Origin: Blautia sp. AF19-10LB
Lineage (GTDB): Bacteria; Bacillota; Clostridia; Lachnospirales; Lachnospiraceae
DNA length: 64,000 nucleotides
Direction of reading: 5' to 3'
NCBI RefSeq assembly: GCF_003461245.1
Contig: NZ_QTWS01000005.1
Span: 62,001 to 126,000, forward strand
The notes below the pieces were generated by a model. That model saw only the letters and a list, made by a program, of their open reading frames with translations. It was not told where the DNA came from and made no database searches. Numbering within the stretch: the first letter of the stretch is position 1; each line of letters opens with the position of its first letter. Of this stretch, positions 36,141 to 44,670 are shown one piece after another. A program made the position numbers and the translations under genes.

Positions 36141-36330
36141 CCGTAGGAGAAACACCTCCTGTACGGGGACTTAGCAAGGCTTTCGAGGATATGGCGAAAT
36201 CCGCGATAACAGCTTTTTGCTCTGTCTGAGCGCAGCATGCGCGAGTTTGCAAAAACTGTTATCCATAGGCGGATTTCACCATATCCCGAAAACGCAGCGT
36301 GTCCCCGCACAGGAGGTGTTTCTCCGTAGG
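36141..36330. repeat. Long imperfect inverted repeat 2
   Basis: Arms of about 85 bases. GAGAAACACCTCCTGT (36147-36162) is perfectly complementary to 36309-36324. Inner matches include GATATGG, GAAATCCGC and GATAACAG, with a loop near 36225-36250. Its sequence is unrelated to repeat 1. Transcribed on either strand it would form a very long hairpin. Confidence 0.75.
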
Positions 36331-36346
36331 CGTCCCCATTCCTCAC

Positions 36347-36628
36347 CTACCCCATCTTCTTCATCAACTCCACCAACTCCGCATACTTCCCAGTCACATA
36401 CCCATAATTCTTCCTCTTATGCGGCAGCTGACAATCCGTGCAGTCCTTAAATCCCTTATCCGTAAACTTAAAATTCCCGCCACATTTATCACCCAGTGCA
36501 TACAACGGGCAATAACAAAACAGACAATTAAAGTTCTCCGGGTCTGCCCCTTTATGGCATGGAAAATATTCACACTCCTTATTGCTGAAATAGGAATAAT
36601 GTTTCCCTTCCCAATACGGTTTCTCCAT
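36347..36628 (-). CDS. Cysteine-rich small-domain protein
   Basis: 93 residues from ATG 36628, eight bases after GGAGGTG. Seven of its first 65 residues are cysteines in the order C-x4-C, C-x2-C-x1-C and C-x5...C, with ECEYFPCHKG and NCLFCYCPLY, then DCTDCQLPH. This matches my memory of the Pfam 'cysteine-rich small domain' (PF04071), a probable metal-binding fold often seen near corrinoid genes. A TATAAT-like -10 (36658-36663) gives it its own promoter. Confidence 0.75.
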   Translation of the reverse strand: MEKPYWEGKHYSYFSNKECEYFPCHKGADPENFNCLFCYCPLYALGDKCGGNFKFTDKGFKDCTDCQLPHKRKNYGYVTGKYAELVELMKKMG

Positions 36629-36679
36629 AATATTCACCTCCATCCCCTTTTCATCCTATTATATCCTATAAGAAGATAT

Positions 36680-36710
36680 AAAAAAAGCAGCTATGACCAA
36701 TGTCATGCTG
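36680..36710 (-). terminator. Terminator upstream of the cysteine-rich gene
   Basis: On the minus strand CAGCATGAC-ATTG-GTCATAGCTG is followed by seven T. It would stop any transcript coming from the cobalamin riboswitch before the next gene. Confidence 0.8.
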
Positions 36711-36908
36711 TCATTCAAACATTCTTATAGAGGATTTGCGATGCTGCTCCGGGGTAGACAATGAATCCGTTCAAATATGCGGAGGGAACGAATGCATCCG
36801 AAGCAGTATCGCCTGCCATTTAATCATACCCTTAATGGGTTACCATGCTCTGCGGCGGCCACCGCAATTACAAGCATGAGGTATAATTCATACGAACAGG
36901 CGAATTCC
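36711..36908 (-). other. Probable gene remnant between riboswitch and terminator
   Basis: About 200 bases in the position of a riboswitch-controlled gene. Only short reading frames are present (about 28 and 34 codons), the first with hydrophobic sequence (YLMLVIAVAAAEHG). Possibly a decayed transporter gene; no family recognised. Confidence 0.35.
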
Positions 36909-36910
36909 AT

Positions 36911-36939
36911 AAAAAAATGCCTGCTTCCAATAAGCAGAC
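36911..36939 (-). terminator. Riboswitch expression-platform terminator
   Basis: GTCTGCTT and AAGCAGGC pair over a 5-base loop and are followed by seven T on the minus strand, about 70 bases after the B12 box. Confidence 0.75.
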
Positions 36940-37004
36940 AACACTCTGGGACTGCGGATATCCCTAAGTTGGTTGTTACACTTTACACGGAAGTTTAACC
37001 TCGC

Positions 37005-37180
37005 CATACAAAGCAGGTTTCCTGACTTCAGGATCATCGCTTGCCTTCCCCTTCTCATACTATGTACAATGGGATAATGAAGGTTCGCTCCTCTGTTACA
37101 GTGACCGGATCGCTCAGGACTCTCACCTGATTCCCTCTTCTGACTGCTACGCGGACACAGCCAGCACTTCATATGTTCAA
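37005..37180 (-). promoter_or_regulatory. Cobalamin (B12) riboswitch
   Basis: On the minus strand the conserved core GGGAATCAGGTG, AGTCCTGAGC and GGTCACTGTAAC is found (complement of 37095-37135), followed by GAGCGAACC and the B12 box GTCAGGAAACCTGC (complement of 37013-37026). These are the signatures of the cobalamin riboswitch. It reads toward 36911, where a terminator suggests control of transcription. No intact gene follows before the next terminator. Confidence 0.9.
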
Positions 37181-37304
37181 TATGGAATTATACTGACATT
37201 ATAATAGCATACCCTTTGGTCATTGTCAATAGTATCTGATACTTTTTTCACAAATTCATAAGTAAAAAGTTATAATCTCTTTTCACACCCGTTTTTTCTC
37301 TGTG

Positions 37305-37333
37305 TTGCATTTTTTCTGCGTGTGTCCTATACT
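37305..37333 (+). promoter_or_regulatory. nudC promoter
   Basis: TTGCAT (37305-37310), 17 bases, TATACT (37328-37333), about 60 bases before the start codon. Confidence 0.6.
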
Positions 37334-37394
37334 GAATTATATTTTCCGGTCCTGCATGACCACTACGTAGTTATCACCAAAAGGAGGATTTTTT

Positions 37395-38243
37395 ATGATT
37401 CAGGATATCGCACCGCATACTTATCACAATGAATATAAACCAGTCACACCGGATGGCAACAGCATCATTCTCGCTTACGAAAATGGAAAGTGTTTCTTCC
37501 ATAAAAAAGAAGATGACGTTTCCATCTCTCTTCCACGTTTTCGCGAACTGGAAGGAAATGTAAGCGATCTGTACGAAAATTATATCTATCTTTTTTCCAT
37601 TGATCAGGAACGTTTTTATCTGATCCCGGGACTTGATACATCCCTGCTGCCGGGCTATGAATTCCATGAAACAAGAGAGCTTCGTTATGTCCAGCCACAG
37701 TATCTTGCTTTCGCCACAGTCACTGGATATCAGCTCTGGTTCTGGTACAAAAATCGGCGTTTCTGCGGATGCTGTGGAAAACCAATGAAGCATGACACAA
37801 AAGAGCGTATGATGTACTGCCCTTCCTGCGGCCGTCGGGAATACCCGGTACTTATGCCGGCTGTCATCGTCGGCATCACAAACGGTGACAAGATCATTTG
37901 TTCCAAATATGAAGGCCGGAGTTTTAAACAATATGCTCTGATCGCCGGATTTGCAGAAATTGGGGAAACCATTGAAGAGACCGTCCAGCGTGAGGTCATG
38001 GAAGAGGTCGGCCTTAAAGTCAAAAATCTTCGTTATTACAAGAGCCAGCCATGGTCCTTCTCCGGCACTTTACTTTTCGGATTTTTCTGTGATGTAGACG
38101 GAGAGGATACTCTCACGGTGGATCACGAAGAGCTTTCCATAGCACAGTGGTTTGAGCGTGATCAAATTATCGGTCAGGACAACAACAGCAGTCTTACCAA
38201 CGAGATGATGATGGTATTTGCTGCTGGAAAAGAACCAAAATAA
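37395..38243 (+). CDS. nudC: NAD+ diphosphatase NudC (NADH/deNADding hydrolase)
   Basis: 282 residues. The zinc ribbon has two CxxC pairs (CGCCGKP and CPSCGRR, about 118-141). The Nudix box GFAEIGETIEETVQREVMEEVGL follows (about 182-204; G-x5-E-x7-REVMEE), and then SQPWSFSG, the NudC-specific SQPWPF-type signature. It cleaves NAD(H) to NMN(H) and AMP and can remove NAD caps from RNA. GGAGG precedes the ATG. Confidence 0.93.
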   Translation: MIQDIAPHTYHNEYKPVTPDGNSIILAYENGKCFFHKKEDDVSISLPRFRELEGNVSDLYENYIYLFSIDQERFYLIPGLDTSLLPGYEFHETRELRYVQPQYLAFATVTGYQLWFWYKNRRFCGCCGKPMKHDTKERMMYCPSCGRREYPVLMPAVIVGITNGDKIICSKYEGRSFKQYALIAGFAEIGETIEETVQREVMEEVGLKVKNLRYYKSQPWSFSGTLLFGFFCDVDGEDTLTVDHEELSIAQWFERDQIIGQDNNSSLTNEMMMVFAAGKEPK

Positions 38244-38554
38244 AGAATAGACAAACGTGGTATCTGTTTTTACAAGCAGACACCACGTTCAGACTATCGC
38301 ATTATACTCATCATGCAGATCTGCACTTTACAATTCTTTTATCCGCTTCATTTCAAATATTTTGTTATATAGTATATATATTTCGTAAATTTATCTTTAT
38401 TTTTCAGTATCAAAGACATATCTTTTTCATCCCGCACATGCTATAGTAACATCATCAAAGCTGTTCAGTTCCTCCAATCACCTTACACATTTGCGTTTAC
38501 TGCCTGAGCAGCTTTTTCAAAAAAACATTCACATTACCAACAGGGGGTTTTGTT
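38244..38554. other. Intergenic region between nudC and glycerate kinase
   Basis: Hairpin AACGTGGT/ACCACGTT with further pairing (38254-38289) probably ends nudC, although the T run is poor. The remainder is AT-rich with a weak -10 (TATAGT near 38441) and the GGGGG-type ribosome site of the next gene. Confidence 0.4.
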
Positions 38555-39676
38555 ATGAAAGTTGTAGTTGCTGTTGATTCATTTAAAGGAAGCATGACTT
38601 CCATGGAAGCCGGCATGGCTGTCAAAGCCGGCGTTCTTGCCGCACATAAAGATGCAGAAGTGATCGTCAAACCACTGGCTGACGGCGGCGAGGGAACTAC
38701 GGATGCCCTGATCGAAGGGCTGAATGGAGAACGTGTCGATGTCACAGTTACCGGACCTTATCATGAACCGGTCAACGCATATTATGGTTATCTCAAGGAC
38801 ACCAACACTGCTGTCATGGAGATGGCTTCTGCCGCCGGGATCACGATCTCCGAGCAGAAAGATCCTATGATCGCTACCACTTACGGTGTCGGTGAAATGA
38901 TCCTTCACGCCATCAACAAGGGAATCCGCAATTTCATCATCGGAATCGGCGGCAGTGCTACCAATGACGGTGGGATCGGAATGCTTAAGGCTCTTGGATT
39001 TACTTTCCTTGACAAAGACAGTCAGGACACCGGCGAAGGCGGACAGGCGCTTGCCAAAGTGGCTTCTGTCAGACTTTCCGACAATGCTGAGCTTCTCTCC
39101 CAGTGTAATTTCAAGATCGCATGTGATGTCACAAACCCGCTCTGCGGCTTCCAGGGTGCCACTTACATCTATGGTCCGCAGAAAGGCGTTACTTCCGAAA
39201 TGCTTCCGGTCCTCGATGCCGGAATGGAAAACTATGCAAAAGTTACCTCACAGACCATCGGAAAAGACAACATGAACGCATCCGGTGCAGGTGCCGCAGG
39301 CGGACTTGGTTTTGCATTCTTAAGCTACTTAAACGGAGAACTGACTCCTGGCATCCAGCTTATCCTGAATGCTGTCCATCTTGAGGACGAAATGAAAAAC
39401 GCCGATGTTGTCGTAACCGGTGAGGGTCGTCTGGATCATCAGACCGCCATGGGAAAAGCTCCTGTAGGCGTCGCAAAACTCGGCAAAAAATATGGTGCAA
39501 AAACCGTCGCTTTTGCAGGAAGCGTCACAAAAGAAGCCGTTGCCTGCAACGAAGCCGGTATTGATGCATTTTTTCCGATCGTCCGTGGAATCTCCACCCT
39601 CAGTGAAGCCATGGATCCGGCTACTGCCAAAGCCAATATGGCTGCAGCGGTGGAACAGGTATTCCGTCTGCTTTAA
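38555..39676 (+). CDS. Glycerate kinase
   Basis: 373 residues of the GarK/GlxK family, with KVVVAVDSFKGSMTSMEA at the start, LADGGEGTTDAL and IIGIGGSATNDGGIGML in the first half, and VVTGEGRLDHQTAMGKAP near the end. It phosphorylates glycerate to 2-phosphoglycerate (or 3-phosphoglycerate in some members). A CdaR-type regulator encoded downstream is the usual controller of this gene in sugar-diacid and glycerate use. Confidence 0.95.
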   Translation: MKVVVAVDSFKGSMTSMEAGMAVKAGVLAAHKDAEVIVKPLADGGEGTTDALIEGLNGERVDVTVTGPYHEPVNAYYGYLKDTNTAVMEMASAAGITISEQKDPMIATTYGVGEMILHAINKGIRNFIIGIGGSATNDGGIGMLKALGFTFLDKDSQDTGEGGQALAKVASVRLSDNAELLSQCNFKIACDVTNPLCGFQGATYIYGPQKGVTSEMLPVLDAGMENYAKVTSQTIGKDNMNASGAGAAGGLGFAFLSYLNGELTPGIQLILNAVHLEDEMKNADVVVTGEGRLDHQTAMGKAPVGVAKLGKKYGAKTVAFAGSVTKEAVACNEAGIDAFFPIVRGISTLSEAMDPATAKANMAAAVEQVFRLL

Positions 39677-39697
39677 CTTTGTCCCTTTTCTCCCTTT

Positions 39698-39736
39698 GCC
39701 CGCTGGTCCCTCTCCCGTATGCCAGCGGGCTTTTTT
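39698..39736 (+). terminator. Glycerate kinase terminator
   Basis: GCCCGCTGG pairs with CCAGCGGGC over a 15-base loop, followed by six T. Confidence 0.9.
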
Positions 39737-39822
39737 GCGTATAAAACTGGTATTTTGGCGGCTGATTCGTTATAATATGAAGAACGGGTTTTTTACTATA
39801 TAAAATAATGGGGTATTTTATC

Positions 39823-40203
39823 ATGAAAAAAATAGCACTTATCACAGACGGCTGGAAACGTTACGTTACCTATGCCTGGGTAGAGGGATACCGCCGCTTT
39901 GCTTCCGTTCTCCGGCAGAACTGTCCTGTCGGTTCCATATGTATGCGCTATGGTGGCGACGAGTTTGTATGTGTCGTTCCTGATCTTGACATAAGAAAGC
40001 TTCATCAACTGGAACAAAATATCCAGCACGCTCTGGCTGAACTTTCTTCTGCCAGTCATTTCTCGTTTCCAATTGAAGCAAGCATTGGCAGTGTCATCGC
40101 TGACGATCCTGTATTCTCTCTCAATGACTATATCAATCTCGCCGACCAGAAAATGTACCAGACTAAAAAAGCCCACAAAGCAGCACGAGGAGCAACACCA
40201 TGA
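39823..40203 (+). pseudogene. Internally deleted diguanylate-cyclase (GGDEF) gene
   Basis: An intact 126-codon frame made of two ends of a bigger protein. Residues 1-28 (MKKIALITDGWKRYVTYAWV...) look like the start of a periplasmic-binding-like sensor domain, as in larger sensor-GGDEF proteins. Residue 30 onward is the second half of a GGDEF domain: CMRYGGDEFVCVVPD then SIGSVIADD and INLADQKMYQTKKA. The sensor core and the first half of GGDEF, including its nucleotide and metal residues, are missing, so activity is unlikely. It overlaps the CdaR start (ATGA). Confidence 0.75.
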
Positions 40204-41276
40204 CACCTTACATCACCAGAGCACTCGCACAGCAGATCGTAGATACCGTCCGGGATCTGTGCGGACAGAACGTGAATTTCATTGACTGTTCCGGGACGAT
40301 TTTTGCCAGCACAGATGCGACACGCATCGGGACCTTTCATGAAATCGGACAGCAGACGGCCGAGCGCGGTACTGTGATCGAAGTTCGGGAAAATGACCGT
40401 TTTACCGGCACACAGCAGGGTGTCAATCTTCCTGTCTACCATAATCACAAGATGATCGCCGTCATCGGTATCACCGGAAATCCCGATGAAGTACGCAAAT
40501 ATGCCAAACTGGCTGAACGGATCACCCGGCTTTTGATCCGTGAGAAGGAACTGGACGCTTTTAACCGCACAGAATCTGACAAAAAAAGCTATATCCTGCG
40601 CGGGCTGATCGACCATGAGGATATCCACCCGGATTATCTCAGAGAAAATCTAACCCGGTGGAACATCAGTGAAAAAAAGTCCTGGCAGCTTCTTCGCCTG
40701 AAAATCCATTCTGACAATGGACCTGCACTCTCCGCTTCTCTGGACACTGCCATCTCCCGGCTTTTTCAGAAGCTTGACAATCAGCTTTTTACTTTTGTGT
40801 ACCCGGATGAGTATCTTGCTGTCATCGAAGACAAGGTTTTCCACCGGCAAAGACAGATTCTGCTGGATTTCGCACAGAAATATGCAGGCACTCTGTGCAT
40901 AGCTGTGGGAAACCCGTCCTCAATCCATGAAATCGCAGATTCTGCTTTTTCTGCCGAGATTGCACTGAAATCCATACCTGCCGGATCTAACTATGCAGAG
41001 GCTTCCTCTCTGGATCTGGAACTGATCCTCGCCTCCATAAATTCCCGTAACAAAAAAGCCTTCCTGGAGAAAACCCTCGATAAGCTTTCTCCGGAAGACC
41101 TTGAATTACTTCGTATTTACTTTTCCTGTGACATGTCCCTCAAAAAGACCTGCGAGGAAACGTATCTGCATAAGAATACAATCCAGTATCGGCTCAATCA
41201 TATCCATAAGAAATGCGGATACAACCCGCGGGAGTTTCAGGATGCTGTGCGGCTGTATCTGGCACTAAAGATGTAA
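40200..41276 (+). CDS. cdaR: CdaR-family sugar-diacid/glycerate regulator
   Basis: 358 residues. The N-terminal diacid-recognition domain (about 1-135; ITRALAQQIVDTV, GTFHEIGQQ) is followed by a GGDEF-like middle region and a C-terminal PucR-type helix-turn-helix (KKTCEETYLHKNTIQYRLNH, about 318-337). In enterobacteria CdaR activates glucarate/galactarate/glycerate genes including the glycerate kinase, which fits its position here. Its stop is five bases from the convergent GH3 stop, with no terminator between. Confidence 0.9.
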   Translation: MTPYITRALAQQIVDTVRDLCGQNVNFIDCSGTIFASTDATRIGTFHEIGQQTAERGTVIEVRENDRFTGTQQGVNLPVYHNHKMIAVIGITGNPDEVRKYAKLAERITRLLIREKELDAFNRTESDKKSYILRGLIDHEDIHPDYLRENLTRWNISEKKSWQLLRLKIHSDNGPALSASLDTAISRLFQKLDNQLFTFVYPDEYLAVIEDKVFHRQRQILLDFAQKYAGTLCIAVGNPSSIHEIADSAFSAEIALKSIPAGSNYAEASSLDLELILASINSRNKKAFLEKTLDKLSPEDLELLRIYFSCDMSLKKTCEETYLHKNTIQYRLNHIHKKCGYNPREFQDAVRLYLALKM

Positions 41277-41281
41277 CAATT

Positions 41282-43705
41282 CTATGCCAGCTGACTGATC
41301 AGTTCAAGAATCCTGCCTGCACAGGAACGGATTTCTTCTTCTGTAAGATCTCCGTTTCTGTATGCTTCGCGAATACTTTCGGCATCTTCTGCATTTCCAG
41401 GCATGATGATGTCATTTCCTGCTGCAGCACATTTCCATGCAACACTTCCATCTTCCGGTACGGTTGTATTCCAGTCGGACATGATAACTCCATCAAATCC
41501 CCACTCTTTCCGGACAATTCTGGTACACAGATCTTTGCTGTTCGCCGCATGCACTCCATTGACAAGATTGTAAGAAGACATGATTGCTGCCGGCTGACCC
41601 TCTTTCACTGCAATTTCAAATCCACGAAGATAAATTTCTCTGAGTGTCCTCTCTGAAATCTTTACATCCACCCCCATGCGGTTGTCTTCCTGATTATTAC
41701 ATGCAAAATGCTTAATTGTAACACCGCATCCCTTACGGCACTGCACACCTTTTGTTACAGATGCTGCCAGCGTTCCTGAGAGGAACGGATCTTCTGAATA
41801 ATACTCAAAATTTCGTCCACAAAGAGGATTTCTGTGGATATTCAGACCCGGTGCCAGCCACAGATTGACGTGAAATGCTTCCATCTCAAGTGCAACCGCT
41901 TCTCCAAATCTCTGCATCAGATCTCTGTTCCATGTCTGAGCCATTACAGTTCCTACCGGGAATGCAGTGCAGTACTGATAATACTGGTCAGCACCCTCAT
42001 GCTCTTCTCTGTCTACCAGGAAGCCATTCTCCAGTGCCCCCAGTACACCAATTCCATAAACGGTATCTGTTGCCCTGTCCACTTCATAGTGCTGCTGCAA
42101 TCGGATACCTGCCGGCCCGTCTGCCATGATCAGCGATGGAACACCATACTTGTCAAGAAGTCCTTCTGTTGTCTCACCTGCGGTTCCCGGAACGCGGATT
42201 CCTGCTGCCCCCAGAGTACTTGTTGTTTCTGCAATATTTCCGTAGAGAAGAGGAATCAGATCTTCTGCCATCTGTTCCGTGGCATAAGCTGATCTGTATA
42301 TTTTTTTCTCTTCTGGATGCGGTGTAAAAACAATACAATGGCTGTTATCTGCCGTTGTTTTTCTGCATTCGTACGTTTTCCACAGTTCTTCTTCTATCTC
42401 TGCTGTGTTTTCCAGGACACAGGTATCCTCCAACGATACACTTTGCTCTACTTTCACAGTGCTGCTGTATTCGAGAGATACAGAACTGTTTCCGGTCCAG
42501 ATACCATAGGTTCCTTTTTCTACGATCCACTGATGTTTTTCCTCAGAAAAATATGCCAGTTCTTTCTGTCCAACTGTGATCTTCAATGTTTCAGCTTCTC
42601 CCGGCTGCAAAAGCTTTGTTTTTGCATACCCAACGAGACGGCGATATTCTTTCTTTACCTCTGTCTGAGGAAGAGATGCATAAATCTGCACAACTTCTTT
42701 TCCTGCATAAGTATCTCCGATATTAGTAACTTTCATTTCAACTGTAAGTTCTTTCTCCGAAGTCTCAATCCCTTTGAATTCTATTTTAAACTCTGTATAG
42801 GACAGTCCGAATCCAAACGGAAACAGTGGCTTTTTGCCAAAGCTGTCAAAATAACGGTATCCGACAAAAATCCCTTCTTTGTACTCTTCGGTATCCAGAT
42901 TTCCATTCAGATAACTGTAATCCTCTGCAAAAGGGCAGTCTTCATATCTTCTCGCCCAGGTTGTCGTCAGTTTCGCACTTGGTACACAGTTTCCCAGCAG
43001 GATGTCTGCAACCGCATATCCACTCTCCTGCCCCGGCTGGGAAATATTAAGGATTGCCTTTATGTTCTCTGTATTTTCCAGAATGTCAGTCAGTTCGATC
43101 GGACCACCCGCATTCAGAAGCAGGATGACCGGAATCTTTTTTTCATTCAGGAAAAAAAGATCTGCTGCTTCTCTCTCACTCAGATAATAGTCTCCTTTTA
43201 CCCTGCGGCGGTCTTTACCCTCTCCGGAAATACGGCTGAGCACATACACAGCTGCTTTTGCATCTACTATATCCTTTGCTTCAACAGCCCGTCCTTCCGG
43301 AAGAATAAAAGGGTTGCTTGCGTATGCATCAAATGGATTATCTACGTGCTTTGCATCCTCAAGGATTTTTTCTTTCCAGACATTTCGTGCGTTTTTATAA
43401 CGTTCTTCATAATCCTCCAGCCAGTCCTCGCTGGTAATAGTCACACCTGCTTCTTTCATTCCCTGATAAATGGAAATATTTTCTCTGTTATTTACATCAC
43501 CGGAACCAATTCCGCCTTTAATAGTCTTTTCTGCCCCACTTCCAAGCAGTGCAATAGCTGAAGCTGTGGAAAGAGGAAGTACTCCTTCGTTTTTCAGAAG
43601 TACAATACCTTCCACCGCCGCTTCTCTTGCCAGAGTCCGGTGTCTGATTTCAAGTTCAGACAGACTCTGATCCATACTTCCACTGTGTCCCCATACATCT
43701 TTCAT
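41282..43705 (-). CDS. GH3 beta-glucosidase-type enzyme with inverted domain order
   Basis: 807 residues, cytosolic (no signal peptide). The domain order is unusual: the alpha/beta sandwich and fibronectin-III-like parts come first (REAAVEGIVLLKNEGVLPL at residue 28 on, PFGFGLSYTEF near 300). The catalytic TIM barrel comes last, with KHFACNNQEDNRMG and the nucleophile in GVIMSDWN near 755. A few rumen and gut Firmicute GH3 enzymes are known to have this order. It lies directly after the ABC importer genes, so it probably hydrolyses imported beta-glucosides. Substrate not certain. Confidence 0.9.
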   Translation of the reverse strand: MKDVWGHSGSMDQSLSELEIRHRTLAREAAVEGIVLLKNEGVLPLSTASAIALLGSGAEKTIKGGIGSGDVNNRENISIYQGMKEAGVTITSEDWLEDYEERYKNARNVWKEKILEDAKHVDNPFDAYASNPFILPEGRAVEAKDIVDAKAAVYVLSRISGEGKDRRRVKGDYYLSEREAADLFFLNEKKIPVILLLNAGGPIELTDILENTENIKAILNISQPGQESGYAVADILLGNCVPSAKLTTTWARRYEDCPFAEDYSYLNGNLDTEEYKEGIFVGYRYFDSFGKKPLFPFGFGLSYTEFKIEFKGIETSEKELTVEMKVTNIGDTYAGKEVVQIYASLPQTEVKKEYRRLVGYAKTKLLQPGEAETLKITVGQKELAYFSEEKHQWIVEKGTYGIWTGNSSVSLEYSSTVKVEQSVSLEDTCVLENTAEIEEELWKTYECRKTTADNSHCIVFTPHPEEKKIYRSAYATEQMAEDLIPLLYGNIAETTSTLGAAGIRVPGTAGETTEGLLDKYGVPSLIMADGPAGIRLQQHYEVDRATDTVYGIGVLGALENGFLVDREEHEGADQYYQYCTAFPVGTVMAQTWNRDLMQRFGEAVALEMEAFHVNLWLAPGLNIHRNPLCGRNFEYYSEDPFLSGTLAASVTKGVQCRKGCGVTIKHFACNNQEDNRMGVDVKISERTLREIYLRGFEIAVKEGQPAAIMSSYNLVNGVHAANSKDLCTRIVRKEWGFDGVIMSDWNTTVPEDGSVAWKCAAAGNDIIMPGNAEDAESIREAYRNGDLTEEEIRSCAGRILELISQLA

Positions 43706-43748
43706 ATATAATCCTCCTGCTAACGTTTGAATTTATTTTATACAACAA

Positions 43749-43800
43749 AAGAACGACAGCATTCTTTATCCTTTATACAAGAATATCCTGCTGCGTTCTT
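43749..43800 (-). terminator. Hairpin terminator between ABC genes and GH3
   Basis: AAGAACGxCAGCA pairs with TGCTGxGTTCTT across a 28-base loop; T-rich on the minus strand. Partial read-through would still reach GH3. Confidence 0.6.
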
Positions 43801-43824
43801 CTGACTGATGATAACTTTTATTTT

Positions 43825-44670
43825 TTACTCTTTTACGCCACCCAGCGTAACACCTGCGATGATATATTTTGACAGAAGCAGATAAACAATAATGATCGGT
43901 ACGATAGCAACAGTGATCATCATGTAAATCTTACCCATATCAAAGTTCATGTAATCAGCACCTCGTAATGTTGCAATCAGGATCGGAACCGTCATCTTGT
44001 TCTTGGACTGGATAACCAATGCCGGTACGAAGTAGTTGTTCCATGATCCAACAAAGGTAAAGATTGCCTGAACTGCGATCGCCGGTTTCATGATTGGAAG
44101 TACAATACGGTTGAATGTATGGAACTCTCCAGATCCGTCAATTCTGGCAGCTTCCACCAGTGACAGCGGAAGAGAAGATTGTAAATAACTGTACATAAAG
44201 TAAAATACTGCCGGTGAAGCAATGGACGGAATAATCAGCGGAAGAAGTGAATCATACATTCCCATCTTTGTGATCAGTCTCAGGAATCCCATTGCAGTTA
44301 CCTGTGTCGGCATAACAAGGATTGCCATGATGAAAGTAAAAGCAACTTTCTTTCCCTTGAAATCATAAGCATAAATGCCATATGCAGTCAGGGAAGAAAA
44401 GTATGTACATAATGCTGCAGAGCATCCGGACACGATCACACTGTTAATGATTCCTCTGAACATTGGAAAGCTTCCATCATTTGCCACACTTTTCAGGTTA
44501 TCCAGAAAATGTTTACCCGGAATGATAGAAAAGCCTTTCTGCAGTTCTGCATGTGAATGCGTTGCATTGATAAGCAGAATCGCAAAGAAAAACAGACACA
44601 TAAAAGATAAGAGAATGAGTACAATATGTGCGAAAATGCTCATCACACGTTTTCCTGAATTTGTTTTCAT
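43825..44670 (-). CDS. Carbohydrate ABC permease (MalG type)
   Basis: 281 residues with about six membrane segments. The cytoplasmic loop that binds the ATPase is EAARIDGSGEFHTFNRIVLPIMKPA (about 190-213), the EAA motif of MalG-type permeases. It ends with VTLGGVKE. It overlaps the preceding permease by four bases. No ATPase gene is in this cluster. Confidence 0.92.
   Translation of the reverse strand: MKTNSGKRVMSIFAHIVLILLSFMCLFFFAILLINATHSHAELQKGFSIIPGKHFLDNLKSVANDGSFPMFRGIINSVIVSGCSAALCTYFSSLTAYGIYAYDFKGKKVAFTFIMAILVMPTQVTAMGFLRLITKMGMYDSLLPLIIPSIASPAVFYFMYSYLQSSLPLSLVEAARIDGSGEFHTFNRIVLPIMKPAIAVQAIFTFVGSWNNYFVPALVIQSKNKMTVPILIATLRGADYMNFDMGKIYMMITVAIVPIIIVYLLLSKYIIAGVTLGGVKE

Noticed and set aside
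35746..36330. Long inverted repeats as an insertion sequence
   Set aside because: No transposase gene or target-site duplication is visible between or within them.
36888..37172. 94-codon minus-strand frame
   Set aside because: It overlaps the conserved cobalamin riboswitch and its terminator.
42317..43561. 414-codon plus-strand frame inside the GH3 gene
   Set aside because: Low-complexity Cys/Phe/Ser composition typical of antisense frames, no ribosome site, and the GH3 gene is certain.
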